Assembly (NCBI RefSeq): GCF_014645375.1
Contig: NZ_BMLT01000010.1
Location: forward strand, 1 to 64,000
Length of the DNA stretch: 64,000 nucleotides
DNA from: Marinobacterium nitratireducens
Lineage (GTDB): Bacteria > Pseudomonadota > Gammaproteobacteria > Pseudomonadales > Balneatricaceae
Reading direction: 5' to 3'
This document shows, piece after piece, positions 1 to 9,824 of this stretch. The translations under genes were made by a program, and so were the position numbers. Position 1 is the stretch's first letter. Each line of letters opens with the position of its first letter. The notes below the pieces were generated by a model. The model did no database searches. It had not been told where the DNA came from and worked only from the letters and a program-made list of their open reading frames with translations.

Positions 1-63
1 GCTTTTGTTTGCCCTATCCCGACAAGCGCCCACACGAATTACCTGATCAATCTGTTAAAGAGC
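1..63 (-). promoter_or_regulatory. rRNA operon leader with boxA antitermination site
   Basis: Read on the minus strand, 63-53 is GCTCTTTAACA, the boxA element of bacterial rRNA leaders, followed by the stretch (ending GTGTGGGC) that in gammaproteobacteria lies just before mature 16S rRNA. The 16S gene itself would lie beyond the left edge, so it is not visible. The placement directly downstream of murI resembles the murI-rrnB neighbourhood of Escherichia coli. The identification is from recognised motif plus context; no rRNA body is seen. Confidence 0.8.
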
Positions 64-111
64 GTGCTGAGCGAGGCCGATGTGCTGGCCTTTCGTCTCA
101 AGCGGGCGCAT

Positions 112-139
112 ATCTTATCGCACCCAGTTTCGAAGTCAA
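112..139 (-). promoter_or_regulatory. Proximal rRNA promoter (P2-like)
   Basis: On the minus strand a -35 TTGACT (139-134) is separated by 16 bp from a -10 TAAGAT (117-112). An A-rich tract (GAAAAAAAG) lies immediately upstream of the -35 and resembles an UP element; a GC-rich stretch (GCGCCCGC) follows the -10, as in stringently controlled rRNA promoters. It lies about 50 bp upstream of boxA. Start site inferred, not measured. Confidence 0.7.
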
Positions 140-298
140 CTCTTTTTTTCAACTTCCGTCACCGTGGCGACTGTGAATCAGAGCTGCTTCGAAGGCCGGT
201 CATTATCGTCATTTTCTTATGAAAATCAACAACTTGTTTCCAACCTTCCCGCTGGTCCCGACCGCCGTTTCCGGCTGTCTCCCCAAGCGAGGAGGCGA

Positions 299-326
299 AT
301 TCTACAGCCATGAGCGGGAGAGTCAA
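299..326 (-). promoter_or_regulatory. Distal rRNA promoter (P1-like)
   Basis: On the minus strand a -35 TTGACT (326-321) and a -10 TAGAAT (304-299) are 16 bp apart, preceded by an A/T-rich block (AAAGATTTTTTAAAAAG) typical of an UP element and followed by GC-rich DNA. With the promoter at 112-139 it forms the tandem promoter pair normal for rRNA operons. The 64-416 stretch otherwise shows no gene. Confidence 0.7.
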
Positions 327-416
327 CAGCTTTTTAAAAAATCTTTACTGTACGCTCGTGGCGACGATCCGGTCTTTCACCTGTCAGTATAGTCCCGCCG
401 ACAGCGACAAGACTGC

Positions 417-1274
417 TCAGACAGTTGCAAAATGCTGCAGGTCAACAAGCTCGACCTGAGCCGCATTCACCTTTTCGGCAAAGAAGTATGACGCGACCCG
501 GGCAAAACGCTCCGGCCCGTCGGTGACCAGAAAAGAGACGTGTCCGGTCTCTTCGCGATCACAGCCAAGCCCTGTGTCAGCCAGTTGCTGCTGCACAACC
601 CTTGAAGTCGTCAATGCGGAATCGACCAGCTGCACCCCGTCGCCAACGACCCGGGCAATAGCACCTTTGAGGGCCGGAAAATGGGTACAGCCAAGCACAA
701 GGGTGTCGATTCCCTCGTCGCCTTCGGCTTCATCCAGCAGCGGCGCCATGCAACGCGCGACAATCTGCTCGACCAGCTCTCCTTCGTGCCAGCCCTCTTC
801 GGCAAGCGAGACAAACAGCGAGCAGCCCTGGGCACGTATGCGCACATCAGGCCGCAGCGCCATGATCGCCTTCTGATAAGCCAGGTTATTGACCGTGCTT
901 TCGGTGGCGATCACCCCGACGTTGCCATTGCGTGTCTGGGCACAGCAGGCCTCGGCCCCGGGTTCGACAACGCCGACAACGGGCACTCCGGGAAATCTCA
1001 GCCGCAGCGGCTCCACCGCAACTGCGGACGCCGTATTGCAGGCGATGACGATAAGCTTGACCTGACGCTCGACCAGCAACATCGCCGCCTGCTCGGCGTA
1101 CCGCGTCACCGACAGGGAACTCTTGGTACCGTAGGGTACCCGTGCGGTATCGCCAAGATAGATCAGATTTTCATGGGGCAGCAGTCGCCGCAGCTCATTG
1201 AGCACCGTCAGCCCCCCGACACCCGAGTCGAACACCCCGATAGGCAGACGGCGACGCTTGGCGAGGTCTGTCAT
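417..1274 (-). CDS. murI: Glutamate racemase MurI
   Basis: Converts L-glutamate to D-glutamate for peptidoglycan in the cytoplasm. The 285-residue protein is normal family length. The N-terminal signature [10 protein letters not shown] is at 13-22, followed by [11 protein letters not shown] (39-49). The two catalytic cysteines are in IACNTAS (C79) and LVLGCTHFP (C196), so a cofactor-independent two-base mechanism is intact. The start ATG overlaps the der stop codon (ATGA), implying translational coupling with der. It is the last protein gene before the rRNA operon leader, an arrangement also known in Escherichia coli. Confidence 0.97.
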   Translation of the reverse strand: MTDLAKRRRLPIGVFDSGVGGLTVLNELRRLLPHENLIYLGDTARVPYGTKSSLSVTRYAEQAAMLLVERQVKLIVIACNTASAVAVEPLRLRFPGVPVVGVVEPGAEACCAQTRNGNVGVIATESTVNNLAYQKAIMALRPDVRIRAQGCSLFVSLAEEGWHEGELVEQIVARCMAPLLDEAEGDEGIDTLVLGCTHFPALKGAIARVVGDGVQLVDSALTTSRVVQQQLADTGLGCDREETGHVSFLVTDGPERFARVASYFFAEKVNAAQVELVDLQHFATV

Positions 1275-2698
1275 TTCTTGCGGGCCTTGCGGCGGGACTG
1301 CTTCTTGAGATCCTGGACGTGAAGCTTGAAGCGCTGCTTCTTCGCCAACTGGCGTGCGGTCAGCTGATTCTTGCGCCCCTCATAGGGGTTCTCGCCGACA
1401 CGGAACTCGAAACGCATCGGCGTGCCGCGAATGCCCAGCACCTCGGTAAACTTGTTCTGCAGATAGCGTTTGTAGGATTTGGGCAGCTCGTCGAGCTGAT
1501 TGCCGTGCACCACGATGATCGGCGGGTTCGAGCCACCCTGGTGCGCATAACGCATCTTGATGCGGCGGCCGCGCACCATCGGCGGCTGGTGATCCGCCAC
1601 CACGTCCTCGAGCAGTCGTGTAAGGCGATTAGTCGGCCACTTCGCCATCGCGCAGTCATAGGCTTCGTCCACGGAGCGATACATCTCCCCCACCCCGCTG
1701 CCATGCAGCGCCGAGATGAAGTGGAAGCGAGCGAAGCTGACGAACTCGAGGCGTCGCTGAATCTGCTCCTTGACCTTGAGCTTCTGTTCCTCGCTCATGC
1801 CGTCCCACTTGTTCAGTGCGACAACCAGGGCACGGCCGGAATCAAGCACGAAGCCGAGCATATGCAGATCCTGGTCGGTGACACCCTGGCGGGCATCGAT
1901 GACGCACACCACGACGTTGGCATCTTCGATCGCCTGCAGCGTCTTGATGATCGAAAACTTCTCGACCGCTTCCTTGATGTTCTTGCGCCGGCGCACCCCA
2001 GCGGTATCGATAAGGGTATAAGCCTGACCTTCACGCTCGTAGGGAATGTAGATGCTGTCACGCGTGGTGCCGGCCTCGTCGAACACCACCACGCGTTCTT
2101 CGCCGAGCATACGGTTGACCAGTGTCGACTTGCCGACGTTGGGGCGGCCCACCACCGCGATCCGGATACTGTTCTCGACCTCGTCCGGGAGCTCCTCGAC
2201 TTCCTCTTCGTGAAGCTCGCCGAGCACCTCTTCGATCAGCAGGCGCACACCGCGGTTTTGCGATGCCGCTATCGGCAGCGGCTGTCCAAGGCCAAGACCG
2301 TGGAACTCGGACATCGCCACCTCAGGATCGAGCCCGTCGGTTTTGTTGACCACCAGATGGCAGGCCTTGTCGCTGCGACGCAGGTGATCGGCGATCATTT
2401 CATCGGCGGGATTGAGGCCGGCGCGACCATCCACCAGGAACAGCACGATGTCGGCTTCCTCGATCGCCAGCAACGACTGCTTCGCCATGACCGAGTCGAT
2501 ACCCTGCTCGTCGCCGCTGATTCCGCCGGTGTCGACCACCAGATAGTCGCGCTCACCCACACGACCCTCGCCGTACTTGCGGTCGCGGGTCAGCCCGGGC
2601 AGGTCGGCGACCAGCGCGTCACGGCTTCGGGTGAGACGATTGAAAAGGGTTGATTTTCCGACATTGGGTCGGCCTACGAGCGCTATAACCGGCAGCAT
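1271..2698 (-). CDS. der: Ribosome-assembly GTPase Der (EngA)
   Basis: Essential double GTPase acting in maturation of the 50S ribosomal subunit. The 475-residue protein carries two complete G domains: GRPNVGKST near residue 9 with DTGG and NKTD, and a second GRPNVGKST near residue 184 with DTAG and NKWD. A C-terminal KH-like domain follows, with a lysine/arginine-rich tail ending [11 protein letters not shown]. It is the gene downstream of bamB, but an intrinsic terminator (2711-2751) separates the two, so der and murI probably also have their own transcription. Its stop overlaps the murI start. Confidence 0.97.
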   Translation of the reverse strand: MLPVIALVGRPNVGKSTLFNRLTRSRDALVADLPGLTRDRKYGEGRVGERDYLVVDTGGISGDEQGIDSVMAKQSLLAIEEADIVLFLVDGRAGLNPADEMIADHLRRSDKACHLVVNKTDGLDPEVAMSEFHGLGLGQPLPIAASQNRGVRLLIEEVLGELHEEEVEELPDEVENSIRIAVVGRPNVGKSTLVNRMLGEERVVVFDEAGTTRDSIYIPYEREGQAYTLIDTAGVRRRKNIKEAVEKFSIIKTLQAIEDANVVVCVIDARQGVTDQDLHMLGFVLDSGRALVVALNKWDGMSEEQKLKVKEQIQRRLEFVSFARFHFISALHGSGVGEMYRSVDEAYDCAMAKWPTNRLTRLLEDVVADHQPPMVRGRRIKMRYAHQGGSNPPIIVVHGNQLDELPKSYKRYLQNKFTEVLGIRGTPMRFEFRVGENPYEGRKNQLTARQLAKKQRFKLHVQDLKKQSRRKARKK

Positions 2699-2710
2699 CT
2701 TTTATTTACC

Positions 2711-2751
2711 AAAACAAAAACGGCGGCTACTCGCCTGCGCGAATAGCCGCC
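2711..2751 (-). terminator. Intrinsic terminator between bamB and der
   Basis: On the minus strand an 8-bp stem GGCGGCTA/TAGCCGCC (2751-2744 with 2729-2722) is followed by a T-rich tail (GTTTTTGTTTT). It begins 19 bases after the bamB stop codon and lies 13 bases before the der start codon. It should terminate or attenuate the upstream operon before der. Confidence 0.75.
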
Positions 2752-2769
2752 TGTTGAATTCATCCGAGC

Positions 2770-3918
2770 TCAGTTGAGCCTTAATGCCAGCAGGCGGCCG
2801 TCATTACCCAAAACATAGAGCACGTCATTCACCGCCAGCATATCACCGACCAGGCCTTTCGAATCGGCCCGATAGCGGGCCACGAAGTGCCCGTCCACCT
2901 GCGACAGGAAGTGCAGATAACCCTCTGCATCGCCTACGACCAGGTAGTTGCCGAGCATTGCCGGCGCGGTAACGCGGCGATTTTCCAGCTGTGGCTGGCT
3001 CCAGACACTGGCGCTGCTGCCGGCATCGTATGCCTGCACGCTGTCGTCGGACTCGACGACGTAAATATTGCCGAACCCAGCCGCCGGCGTACGGTAGCTC
3101 GAGCTTTCCTTGGCCCACTGGATCTGGGCGTTGAACGGATTGATGGCAACGACCCGCCCCTGATAGCTGGTAACGTACAGCATATTGTTCGCCAGCAGCG
3201 GACGACCGTCGACATCCACCATCCGCTCCAGTTCCGAACGCCCCTGGGGCTCCGCAATCAGCTGCTCCCAAAGCATCTTGCCGTTACTGTTGGAAACCGC
3301 GACAAACTTACCATTGGCGAAGCCGGCAAAGGTGACGTCCGAGACCACCAGCGGCGCCGAGGTACCGCGCAGGCTAAGCGCCGGCACCTGGCTGTCGTAA
3401 GTCCAGCGATGCTCACCGGTCAGCGCATCGAGTGCGGTCAGCTTGCCGTTGACCTGCTGCACCACTACCAGCTCCCGATTGAGCTGTGGCGCGGCAACGG
3501 CCTCGGAGCTGAGCTGGTAACGCCAGAGCTCGTCACCGCTGGCGCTGTCCAGCGCGATCACCTCGCCGGACTCCGCAACCACCACCACCTGCGACAGGCC
3601 GGCGCCGACACCGGCGCCGATGACCGTGTCGAGATCGGTTTCCCAGACCTCGCGACCGTCGTTCAGATTGAACGCGGCAACGGTACCCTCGACGTCATTG
3701 GCATAGATGTGCACGCCATCACTAGCGGGCACGAACTCGTGGTACTTATCGCCAAGCCCGGAGCCAACCGAGGCACGCCACAGAACCTCGACCGAGCGCT
3801 CCGGCTCGAAGTCGACCAGCTCCGCCGGCTCGATTTCATCGTTTGAACCCCAGAGACTGCAGCCGGTAAGTGAAGCCGCCAGCATCCCGGCCGTCAGCAC
3901 ACGGAACAGTGTGTTCAT
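2770..3918 (-). CDS. bamB: Outer membrane assembly lipoprotein BamB
   Basis: Lipoprotein of the BAM complex that helps fold beta-barrel proteins into the outer membrane. The N-terminus is a lipoprotein signal peptide with lipobox LTGC (cysteine at about residue 20). The rest of the 382 residues is a PQQ-type eight-bladed beta-propeller, shown by recurring DG/G-x-x-W blades such as ALDSASGDELWRY and ALDALTGEHRWTY. Length is normal. The start codon abuts the yfgM stop with no gap, so the two are very likely co-transcribed and coupled. Confidence 0.96.
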   Translation of the reverse strand: MNTLFRVLTAGMLAASLTGCSLWGSNDEIEPAELVDFEPERSVEVLWRASVGSGLGDKYHEFVPASDGVHIYANDVEGTVAAFNLNDGREVWETDLDTVIGAGVGAGLSQVVVVAESGEVIALDSASGDELWRYQLSSEAVAAPQLNRELVVVQQVNGKLTALDALTGEHRWTYDSQVPALSLRGTSAPLVVSDVTFAGFANGKFVAVSNSNGKMLWEQLIAEPQGRSELERMVDVDGRPLLANNMLYVTSYQGRVVAINPFNAQIQWAKESSSYRTPAAGFGNIYVVESDDSVQAYDAGSSASVWSQPQLENRRVTAPAMLGNYLVVGDAEGYLHFLSQVDGHFVARYRADSKGLVGDMLAVNDVLYVLGNDGRLLALRLN

Positions 3919-4578
3919 TCAACCTTCCTCGACTGCGAGATCGTCCAGTTTCATTTTCAGCAGCGGGCGTGCGCCTCCGGCTTCGGCGGCCTGCATCGCC
4001 TGGAGGTACGCATCCCGCGCCTCGTCGAGGCGACCATCACCCTGCAGCAGATCCCCCCTGAGTTCGTGATAACTGGCCTCGAACTCACCGGCGTCAAGCC
4101 CCTCGAGCACCGTAAGCGCCTGCGAGAAGTCGCCCTGATCGCCCAGCAGGCGCGCCTTGCGCAGCAGCGTCAACACCCGCTGCGGTGCCTCGGGGTCGTG
4201 ATCGAGCACCCAGTCCAGCTCCGCCAGCGCCTGCTCGGGCTTGTCCTGCTCGACCGCCAGGCGGGCCATCAGCAGAGCGCCGAGACGCGCGTAGGCGCTG
4301 TCTTCGTACTCCGACTTCAGCGTGCCGGCCAGGTGGTCGGCGGTACTGAGCTGAGCGTCGCTACGCTCCGGCCCCAGCGCCACGTTCACAGCTTCCAGCA
4401 GATTCTGATATACAACCGAAGCATTGGCCGCTTCCGCGGCCTGCCGTTCCTGCCAGGCTCTCCAGCCCATGACCAGCGCCAGCGCGACCGCGATCGTCAG
4501 CAGCAACGACTTGCCGTTGCTCTGCCACCAGCGTTTCAGCGCTTCTACCTGTTCTTCCTCAGTACGCAGCTCCGCCAC
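3919..4578 (-). CDS. yfgM: YfgM-type periplasmic chaperone / Sec translocon ancillary protein
   Basis: Inner-membrane protein of the YfgM family, which associates with SecYEG and PpiD and handles proteins emerging in the periplasm. The 219-residue protein has a short cytoplasmic start (EEEQVEALKRWWQ), one membrane segment at about 24-42 and a periplasmic TPR-like region (about 55-215). The start is GTG with a good ribosome site (TAGGAG, 6 bases away). It sits between hisS and bamB, as in Pseudomonas and enterics. Confidence 0.9.
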   Translation of the reverse strand: MAELRTEEEQVEALKRWWQSNGKSLLLTIAVALALVMGWRAWQERQAAEAANASVVYQNLLEAVNVALGPERSDAQLSTADHLAGTLKSEYEDSAYARLGALLMARLAVEQDKPEQALAELDWVLDHDPEAPQRVLTLLRKARLLGDQGDFSQALTVLEGLDAGEFEASYHELRGDLLQGDGRLDEARDAYLQAMQAAEAGGARPLLKMKLDDLAVEEG

Positions 4579-4599
4579 GTGCGACTCCTATTTCCGTGC

Positions 4600-5877
4600 T
4601 TAAGCGTTGATAAAACCGGCCAGGCTCTCGGCCAGCCGGTCGCGTGGCAACTGCTGCTGCTCCGCATCGATCCGCAGCGGCTTGAGGGTCACCTCTCCCC
4701 GAGCGACTTCGTTATCACCCAGAATCAGCGCCACCGCAGCACCACTGCGATCCGCCTTTTTCATCTGACTCTTGAAGCTGCCGCCACCGCAGTGCAGCTG
4801 AACGCGAAAGGCATTGTCCGCGCGCAGCTCTTCGGCCAGCAACAGCGCCTCGGCGGCGGCCGCGTCACCCATCGAAGCGATGTAAACATCGACAGTCCGG
4901 TGCACGGAAGCCGGAATGGCGCCGAGGGTCTCCAGCAGCAGCACGAGGCGCTCGATGCCCATCGCGAAGCCAACCGCAGGCGTGGACTTGCCTCCGAGTT
5001 GCTCGACCAGACCATCGTAACGCCCGCCGGCGCAGACCGTTCCCTGTGAGCCCAGCTCCAGGGTGACCCATTCGAAGACGGTCTTGCAGTAGTAATCGAG
5101 CCCGCGCACCAGGCGCGGATTGACTTCATAAGCCACTCCGGCCTTGTCGAGCAGCGCCTTGAGCGTCTCGAAGTGCTCGCGCGACTCGTCATCGAGATAG
5201 TCGTGAAAATGTGGCGCATCGTCCAGCAGCGCCTGGGTCGCGGCATCCTTGCTGTCGAGAATACGCAGCGGATTGCTGTCCAGGCGCCTCAGGCTGTCTT
5301 CATCCAGTTGCTCCTTGCGCTCACTGAGGTAGACAACCAGATCATGCTTGAACCTTGCCCGTGCCTCGCTGCTGCCGAGAGTGTTCAGCTGCAGCGTGAC
5401 CGAGTCCAATAGCCCCAGCTGCCGCCACAGACGCGCGGTCAGCAGAATCACCTCGGCATCGATATCCGGCCCCTGCATGCCAAAGGCTTCGACGCCAATC
5501 TGATGGAACTGACGATAGCGCCCTTTCTGCGGCCGTTCGTGACGGAACATCTGCCCGCGGTACCATAGACGCTGCACCTGATTGTACAGAAGCCCATGTT
5601 CTTCGGCGGCTCGCACGCAGCTCGCCGTGCCTTCGGGCCGCAGGGTCAGGCTGTCGCCATTGCGGTCTTCGAAGGTGTACATTTCCTTTTCAACGATATC
5701 AGTCACTTCACCGATGGAGCGCTTGAACAGATCGGTCTGCTCGACGATGGGCGTGCGGATCTCGCTGTAGCCGTAGCTCGACAATACCGCCTGCACCTGC
5801 TGCTCGAAGTACTGCCAGACCGGTGTCTGCTCCGGCAGAATGTCATTCATTCCACGAATGGCTTTAATCTTGGCCAA
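4600..5877 (-). CDS. hisS: Histidyl-tRNA synthetase
   Basis: Charges tRNA-His. The 425-residue class II synthetase has the N-terminal [10 protein letters not shown], motif 2 around [16 protein letters not shown], the histidine-binding [15 protein letters not shown], motif 3 GFAMGIERL and a C-terminal anticodon-binding domain from about residue 325. The start is TTG in [12 protein letters not shown], supported by matching the normal family N-terminus. The 45-base gap to rodZ contains no gene: the ispG that separates hisS from rodZ in Pseudomonas and enterics is absent here. Confidence 0.97.
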   Translation of the reverse strand: MAKIKAIRGMNDILPEQTPVWQYFEQQVQAVLSSYGYSEIRTPIVEQTDLFKRSIGEVTDIVEKEMYTFEDRNGDSLTLRPEGTASCVRAAEEHGLLYNQVQRLWYRGQMFRHERPQKGRYRQFHQIGVEAFGMQGPDIDAEVILLTARLWRQLGLLDSVTLQLNTLGSSEARARFKHDLVVYLSERKEQLDEDSLRRLDSNPLRILDSKDAATQALLDDAPHFHDYLDDESREHFETLKALLDKAGVAYEVNPRLVRGLDYYCKTVFEWVTLELGSQGTVCAGGRYDGLVEQLGGKSTPAVGFAMGIERLVLLLETLGAIPASVHRTVDVYIASMGDAAAAEALLLAEELRADNAFRVQLHCGGGSFKSQMKKADRSGAAVALILGDNEVARGEVTLKPLRIDAEQQQLPRDRLAESLAGFINA

Positions 5878-5922
5878 AATCTAAACCTGCTCTAATAACC
5901 TGATTGCGGCACCCTGTGCGGA

Positions 5923-6927
5923 TTACTGGGCGACCGGTACCCTGAGACGGGCAACATTCTTGTTGCTGAACGGCGCAAGGTCAACCGTAGCACCGTCGAA
6001 AGTGAATTCGCTGATCGCCGAAACCCTGCCAAGCAGAACGTTCAGCGGCCCGTTCTGCTTCAGATGCAGTTCCTGACCCGCTTTACGCAGGTTGTTGAAC
6101 AGCGTCTTGCCGCTGGCATCCTTGATGGTGACCCAGCAGTCGTCGCTAAAGCGCAGATAGAGCCCCTCACTGGTGGCAATCACGGATTCGGACGGGCCCT
6201 GCTCCGGCTGCGTCGTTTGCTCCGGCTGCGGCGTCTGCTCTGCGGTGGCAGCCTGGGTAACCGCCGGCTCAGCCTCGGTAGCCTGGGCCTCGTCAACGGC
6301 AGTCGCGGCCCCTTCGGTCAGCCCCACAGGGGCTTCACCGGTCACTGCGACCTGCGCGGCACTGGCAACGCCCGTCGCCTGTACAGACTCGGCCAGCAGC
6401 GGTTCGGAGACTTGCGGCTGCTCCATCTCGGCCGAGTTGAAGACCAGCGTCTCGCCGTCGGCCGTATCCACCGCCACCATCGGCTCCGGCGACACCTCCG
6501 CCGAAACGTCATGGCCGTATTGTGTCTGCCACCACCAGAAGGTGGCGCCGACAACGACCAGCACCAGCAACAGCAGCGAACCGAAGGTCACAGGACCGCT
6601 GGAGCCCGAGGGCCTGATCCGGGTAACGGTGCGAATCGGTGCCGTCTGGCGCTCGCCGCCGACATGCTGATCGTACTGGCGCACCAGCTCGTCGCCGTCC
6701 AGTTTCACCAGGCGCGCGTAAGCGCGGATATAACCGCGGGTGAAGACGACGTTGGGCAGTTTGCTGAAATCGGCGGCCTCGATTGCATCCACCTGCTGCA
6801 CCGATAGCCGCAGTTCCGATGCGACCTGCGCCGATGACATGCCCAGCTGCTCCCGCGCTCTGACCAGACTCTTCCCTGGAAAGCCCGATATCTGAGAATC
6901 CAGCTCGGAAGTGGGTTCCTGGGTCAC
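5923..6927 (-). CDS. rodZ: Cytoskeleton protein RodZ
   Basis: Transmembrane protein that links MreB to the cell-wall elongation machinery. The 334-residue protein has an N-terminal helix-turn-helix (about 20-90; LGMSSAQVASELRLSVQQVDAIE), one membrane segment at about 112-132, a periplasmic linker rich in alanine, glutamate, proline and glutamine, and a C-terminal DUF4115 beta domain (about 250-334). The start is GTG overlapping the pilF stop (GTGA), with GGAG 8 bases upstream. The repeated EQTPQPEQTTQPEQ segment in the linker is low complexity. Confidence 0.93.
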   Translation of the reverse strand: MTQEPTSELDSQISGFPGKSLVRAREQLGMSSAQVASELRLSVQQVDAIEAADFSKLPNVVFTRGYIRAYARLVKLDGDELVRQYDQHVGGERQTAPIRTVTRIRPSGSSGPVTFGSLLLLVLVVVGATFWWWQTQYGHDVSAEVSPEPMVAVDTADGETLVFNSAEMEQPQVSEPLLAESVQATGVASAAQVAVTGEAPVGLTEGAATAVDEAQATEAEPAVTQAATAEQTPQPEQTTQPEQGPSESVIATSEGLYLRFSDDCWVTIKDASGKTLFNNLRKAGQELHLKQNGPLNVLLGRVSAISEFTFDGATVDLAPFSNKNVARLRVPVAQ

Positions 6928-7703
6928 TGCATCGACTCCTTATACAAAGCGAATTCCGGCGACTGCGGATAAAGGCTTTTCAGCAATAGTGAATAGGTAG
7001 CGGCGCGGGTGCCGTTACCATTGAGGCGCGACAACTGAATACCGAGCCAAAGGCTCTGCGCGCTGTGCTCCACCTGACGACTGTCGATCAGCTCCGAGAA
7101 GCGGTCATAGTAGCTCTGAGCCTCGGATACACGCCCAGCCCTCAGATGCAGATCAGTCAGTTCAAGCAGTGCCAGCGAGCGCACCGGCCCCAGGTGCAGC
7201 GCACGCTCGAACGCATGCTGCGCCGCTTCCGAACGGCCTAAAGTGCGATAACAGCGCCCCAGGTTTTCGAACGACTGGGCACGACGCGGATAAAAGGGAT
7301 CTTCGGTAGCCCGGGCCAGCTCGGTGCAAGCCTCCTCGTAGCGCCCGCGGGCGTACAGGAAGGCACCGAAGTTATTGTGAAAGATGGCTGAGTCGGAATC
7401 CAGGGATACGGCCTTGCGAAAATTCTTTTCCGCCAGGTCGAACTCCTGCTCGACCTGAAAAATCAGTGCCAGCCCGTTGTAGATGCCGGCGTAGTCGTCA
7501 TCGATCTCGAGCGCACGCTGCAGCGCGTCCTTGGCGCTCAGGGTGTCCCCGGCACGCAGGTACTGCAGTCCGAGCTGGGTATAGGCTTCAAGGGTGTCAT
7601 CCTTCGATGCGCTCTGCATGCCCTGCTGCTGTGTGGAGTTACTCGAACAACCCGCCAACGCCAGCACCAGTGCCAAACCTACAGCCTTGCGCATCCCGCT
7701 CAA
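6924..7703 (-). CDS. pilF: Type IV pilus biogenesis lipoprotein PilF/PilW
   Basis: TPR lipoprotein that pilots the PilQ secretin to the outer membrane. The N-terminus is a lipoprotein signal peptide with lipobox LAGC; TPR repeats follow (for example YTQLGLQYLRAGDTLSAKD and FHNNFGAFLYARGRYEEA). At 259 residues it is normal. The listed start is TTG with a well-placed GGGAGG; an ATG three codons later (7694) is the alternative. It lies between rlmN and rodZ as in Pseudomonas. A type IV pilus is therefore expected elsewhere in the genome, though this gene alone does not prove it. Confidence 0.9.
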   Translation of the reverse strand: MSGMRKAVGLALVLALAGCSSNSTQQQGMQSASKDDTLEAYTQLGLQYLRAGDTLSAKDALQRALEIDDDYAGIYNGLALIFQVEQEFDLAEKNFRKAVSLDSDSAIFHNNFGAFLYARGRYEEACTELARATEDPFYPRRAQSFENLGRCYRTLGRSEAAQHAFERALHLGPVRSLALLELTDLHLRAGRVSEAQSYYDRFSELIDSRQVEHSAQSLWLGIQLSRLNGNGTRAATYSLLLKSLYPQSPEFALYKESMQ

Positions 7704-7724
7704 ACTACACCTCCCGGTCTGTTC

Positions 7725-8861
7725 CTAGACTCTGCGGTCAGACGTGTGACCGGCCTCCTCTTGTACCACAGGGATCATTTTTTTACTACGACGGGTACGG
7801 TCCATAACCTGTCCGACCAGCTGACCGCAGGCAGCATCGATTTCGTCGCCCCGGGTGCGGCGCACCGTGGTGATGAAATTGGCATTCAGCATGATCTGCT
7901 TGAATGTCTGAATGGCTTCTTCCGACGGACGGTCGTAGCCCGAATTCGGGAAGGGATTGAACGGAATCAGGTTAAGCTTGCACGGCAGCTTGCGCAGCAC
8001 CTTGACCAGCTCCCGCGCATGCTGGGGCTGATCGTTGACGCCGGCAATCAGAGTGTACTCGACGGTCACCACGCGCTTGTCGCTGAGGCTGGCGAGGTAG
8101 CGATTGCACGAATCGATCAGCATGCTGATCGGGTAGCGCTTGTTGATCGGCACCAGCTCGTTGCGCAGTTCGTCATTGGGCGCGTGCAGCGAAACCGCCA
8201 GGGACACGTCGCTGACTTCGCCGAGGCGGTCCAGCGCGGGCACCACGCCGGAGGTGCTCAGGGTGACGCGACGCTTCGACAAACCGTAGGCGTTATCGTC
8301 GAGCATCAGCTCGGTGGCGTCGACGACGTTATCGAAATTCATCAGAGGCTCGCCCATGCCCATCAGCACCACATTGGTAACCCGGCGCTCGGCGCTCGGA
8401 TCCATGGGGCCGTAGGACTTGATGGCGATATACACCTGACCGATCACCTCTGCGGCGGTCAGGTTGCGGTTGAAACCCTGCTTCCCGGTGGAGCAGAAGC
8501 TGCAGTCGAGCGAGCAGCCAACCTGTGACGAGATACAGAGTGTCTTGCGGTCGCCGTCGGGAATCAGCACGGTCTCGACACAGGAACCACCGTCCACGCG
8601 GATGACCCACTTGCGGGTACCATCGCGGGAGATATCCTGGGTCACGACTTCCGGCGGCCGTATTTCCGCGACTTCGCTCAGCTTCTGACGCAACGCCTTG
8701 CTGATGTTGGTCATATCGTCGAAGCTTTCGGCGCCCAACTGATGGATCCATTTCATCACCTGGGTGGCGCGAAAACGCTTCTCGCCCAGTTCGGCGAAAA
8801 AGGCTTCCAGCTTGGCAGGCGACAGGCCCAGCAGATTGGTCTTGGTCACGGATTCGGTCAT
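7725..8861 (-). CDS. rlmN: Dual-specificity 23S rRNA/tRNA adenine-C2 methyltransferase RlmN
   Basis: Radical SAM enzyme that methylates A2503 of 23S rRNA and A37 of several tRNAs. The cluster motif [11 protein letters not shown] (CxxxCxxC) is clear, as are MGMGEPL and SLHAPND. A cysteine near the C-terminus (DAACGQL) matches the methyl-carrying cysteine. I place the start at 8861 ([14 protein letters not shown]), which gives 378 residues, close to the Pseudomonas protein; an upstream in-frame start at 8912 would add 17 residues unlike the family. Confidence 0.95.
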   Translation of the reverse strand: MTESVTKTNLLGLSPAKLEAFFAELGEKRFRATQVMKWIHQLGAESFDDMTNISKALRQKLSEVAEIRPPEVVTQDISRDGTRKWVIRVDGGSCVETVLIPDGDRKTLCISSQVGCSLDCSFCSTGKQGFNRNLTAAEVIGQVYIAIKSYGPMDPSAERRVTNVVLMGMGEPLMNFDNVVDATELMLDDNAYGLSKRRVTLSTSGVVPALDRLGEVSDVSLAVSLHAPNDELRNELVPINKRYPISMLIDSCNRYLASLSDKRVVTVEYTLIAGVNDQPQHARELVKVLRKLPCKLNLIPFNPFPNSGYDRPSEEAIQTFKQIMLNANFITTVRRTRGDEIDAACGQLVGQVMDRTRRSKKMIPVVQEEAGHTSDRRV

Positions 8862-8936
8862 CGGAGTCACTCGGTATTCTGTTGTGCCCGGGCGCGGAGG
8901 CGCGCCGGGCACGGGGTCGATCTTGGTTGCCGAAGC

Positions 8937-9344
8937 TTACTTGCCGAAGAAATAGGCGATTTCACGCTCGGCGGAAGCCGGGGAGTCGGAGCCGTGGACG
9001 GCGTTCGCGTCGATGGACTCGGCGAAGTCGCGGCGAATCGTGCCTTCGGCAGCTTCTTTCGGGTTGGTCGCGCCCATCAGGTCACGGTTCAGAGCGATGG
9101 CGTTTTCGCCTTCCAGTACCTGAACGACAACCGGACCGGAGATCATGAAGCTGACCAGATCGCCGAAGAAGGGGCGCTCTTTGTGTTCAGCGTAGAAGCC
9201 TTCGGCTTCTTCGCGGGACAGCTGCTTCATCTGCATTTCGACGAGCTTGAGGCCCGCTTTTTCGAAACGGCTTTCGATTTCACCGATTACGTTCTTGGCA
9301 ACAGCGTCCGGCTTGATGATGGACAGAGTACGTTCGATAGCCAT
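8937..9344 (-). CDS. ndk: Nucleoside diphosphate kinase
   Basis: Transfers the terminal phosphate between nucleoside triphosphates and diphosphates through a phosphohistidine. The signature NAVHGSDSP with the catalytic histidine (about residue 117) is present. The start [15 protein letters not shown] at 9344 is chosen because it matches the family start; the longer open frame to 9614 is non-homologous. The protein is 135 residues, slightly shorter than the usual 141-143: it ends YFFGK, without the customary extra residues after YFF. A -10 TATAAT lies at 9393-9388. Confidence 0.95.
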   Translation of the reverse strand: MAIERTLSIIKPDAVAKNVIGEIESRFEKAGLKLVEMQMKQLSREEAEGFYAEHKERPFFGDLVSFMISGPVVVQVLEGENAIALNRDLMGATNPKEAAEGTIRRDFAESIDANAVHGSDSPASAEREIAYFFGK

Positions 9345-9387
9345 GGTAACTTCCCCAATTAACGGCAGTTCAAAAAATAGACGCGGC

Positions 9388-9416
9388 ATTATACGCGAAG
9401 GCCAACACAAAAACAG
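9388..9416 (-). promoter_or_regulatory. Candidate ndk promoter
   Basis: On the minus strand a perfect -10 TATAAT (9393-9388) is preceded 17 bp upstream by a weak -35 (CTGTTT). It is 44 bases from the ndk start codon. The 266-base gap between iscX and ndk otherwise contains the isc terminator and no gene. Confidence 0.5.
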
Positions 9417-9581
9417 TACAGCCTGCAATCGAGCCCTGCTCTCCGGCTTTGGCATCCTGTCTCGCCCTACCTCCTGCGCCCCTGCAGTCGTACACATCCA
9501 AGTGCTCACAGGATGACCGCCATGGAGGGCGGAAATACCAATGTCGCAGGAGCGAGCACTGGTGAAGTACATCCAGGTACG

Positions 9582-9603
9582 AAAAGCCCGGCATCCGCCG
9601 GGC
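9582..9603 (-). terminator. isc operon intrinsic terminator
   Basis: On the minus strand a GCCCGGC/GCCGGGC stem (9603-9597 with 9592-9586, loop of four) is followed by TTTT. It starts 8 bases after the iscX stop codon, the natural end of the isc operon. The short T tract makes it a moderate terminator. Confidence 0.65.
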
Positions 9604-9610
9604 ATTCTCG

Positions 9611-9811
9611 TCAATCCATCTCTTCGATCCAGGCCATCTGAATGGCCTCGAGAATCTTCTCACCGCAGTGATCGGGGTCATCGTCGAACTCCTCGAGTTC
9701 CATGACCCAGCGATAGAGATCCGGAAAGCTGACCCGCATCGGATCCACATCAGGAAAACGTTCGCACAGCTCGATGGCGATATCGTTGACATCGACCCAT
9801 TTCAATCCCAT
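9611..9811 (-). CDS. iscX: Iron-sulfur assembly accessory protein IscX
   Basis: Small acidic protein (66 residues) that binds IscS and iron and modulates cluster assembly. The sequence [15 protein letters not shown] and the later [17 protein letters not shown] are typical of the IscX/YfhJ family. A strong GGAGG lies just before the ATG. It is the last gene of the isc operon, 13 bases after fdx. Confidence 0.93.
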   Translation of the reverse strand: MGLKWVDVNDIAIELCERFPDVDPMRVSFPDLYRWVMELEEFDDDPDHCGEKILEAIQMAWIEEMD

Positions 9812-9824
9812 TGCCGCCTCCGCG

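Noticed and set aside
80-313. 77-codon open frame at the left end
   Set aside because: It covers the rRNA promoter region on the opposite strand and has no recognisable protein features.
8884-8912. GC-rich hairpin between rlmN and ndk as terminator
   Set aside because: The stem is convincing but neither strand has a T tract after it, so I do not call a terminator.
9345-9614. N-terminal extension of ndk by 90 residues
   Set aside because: The extension contains the ndk promoter and isc terminator, and the family start [14 protein letters not shown] lies at 9344.
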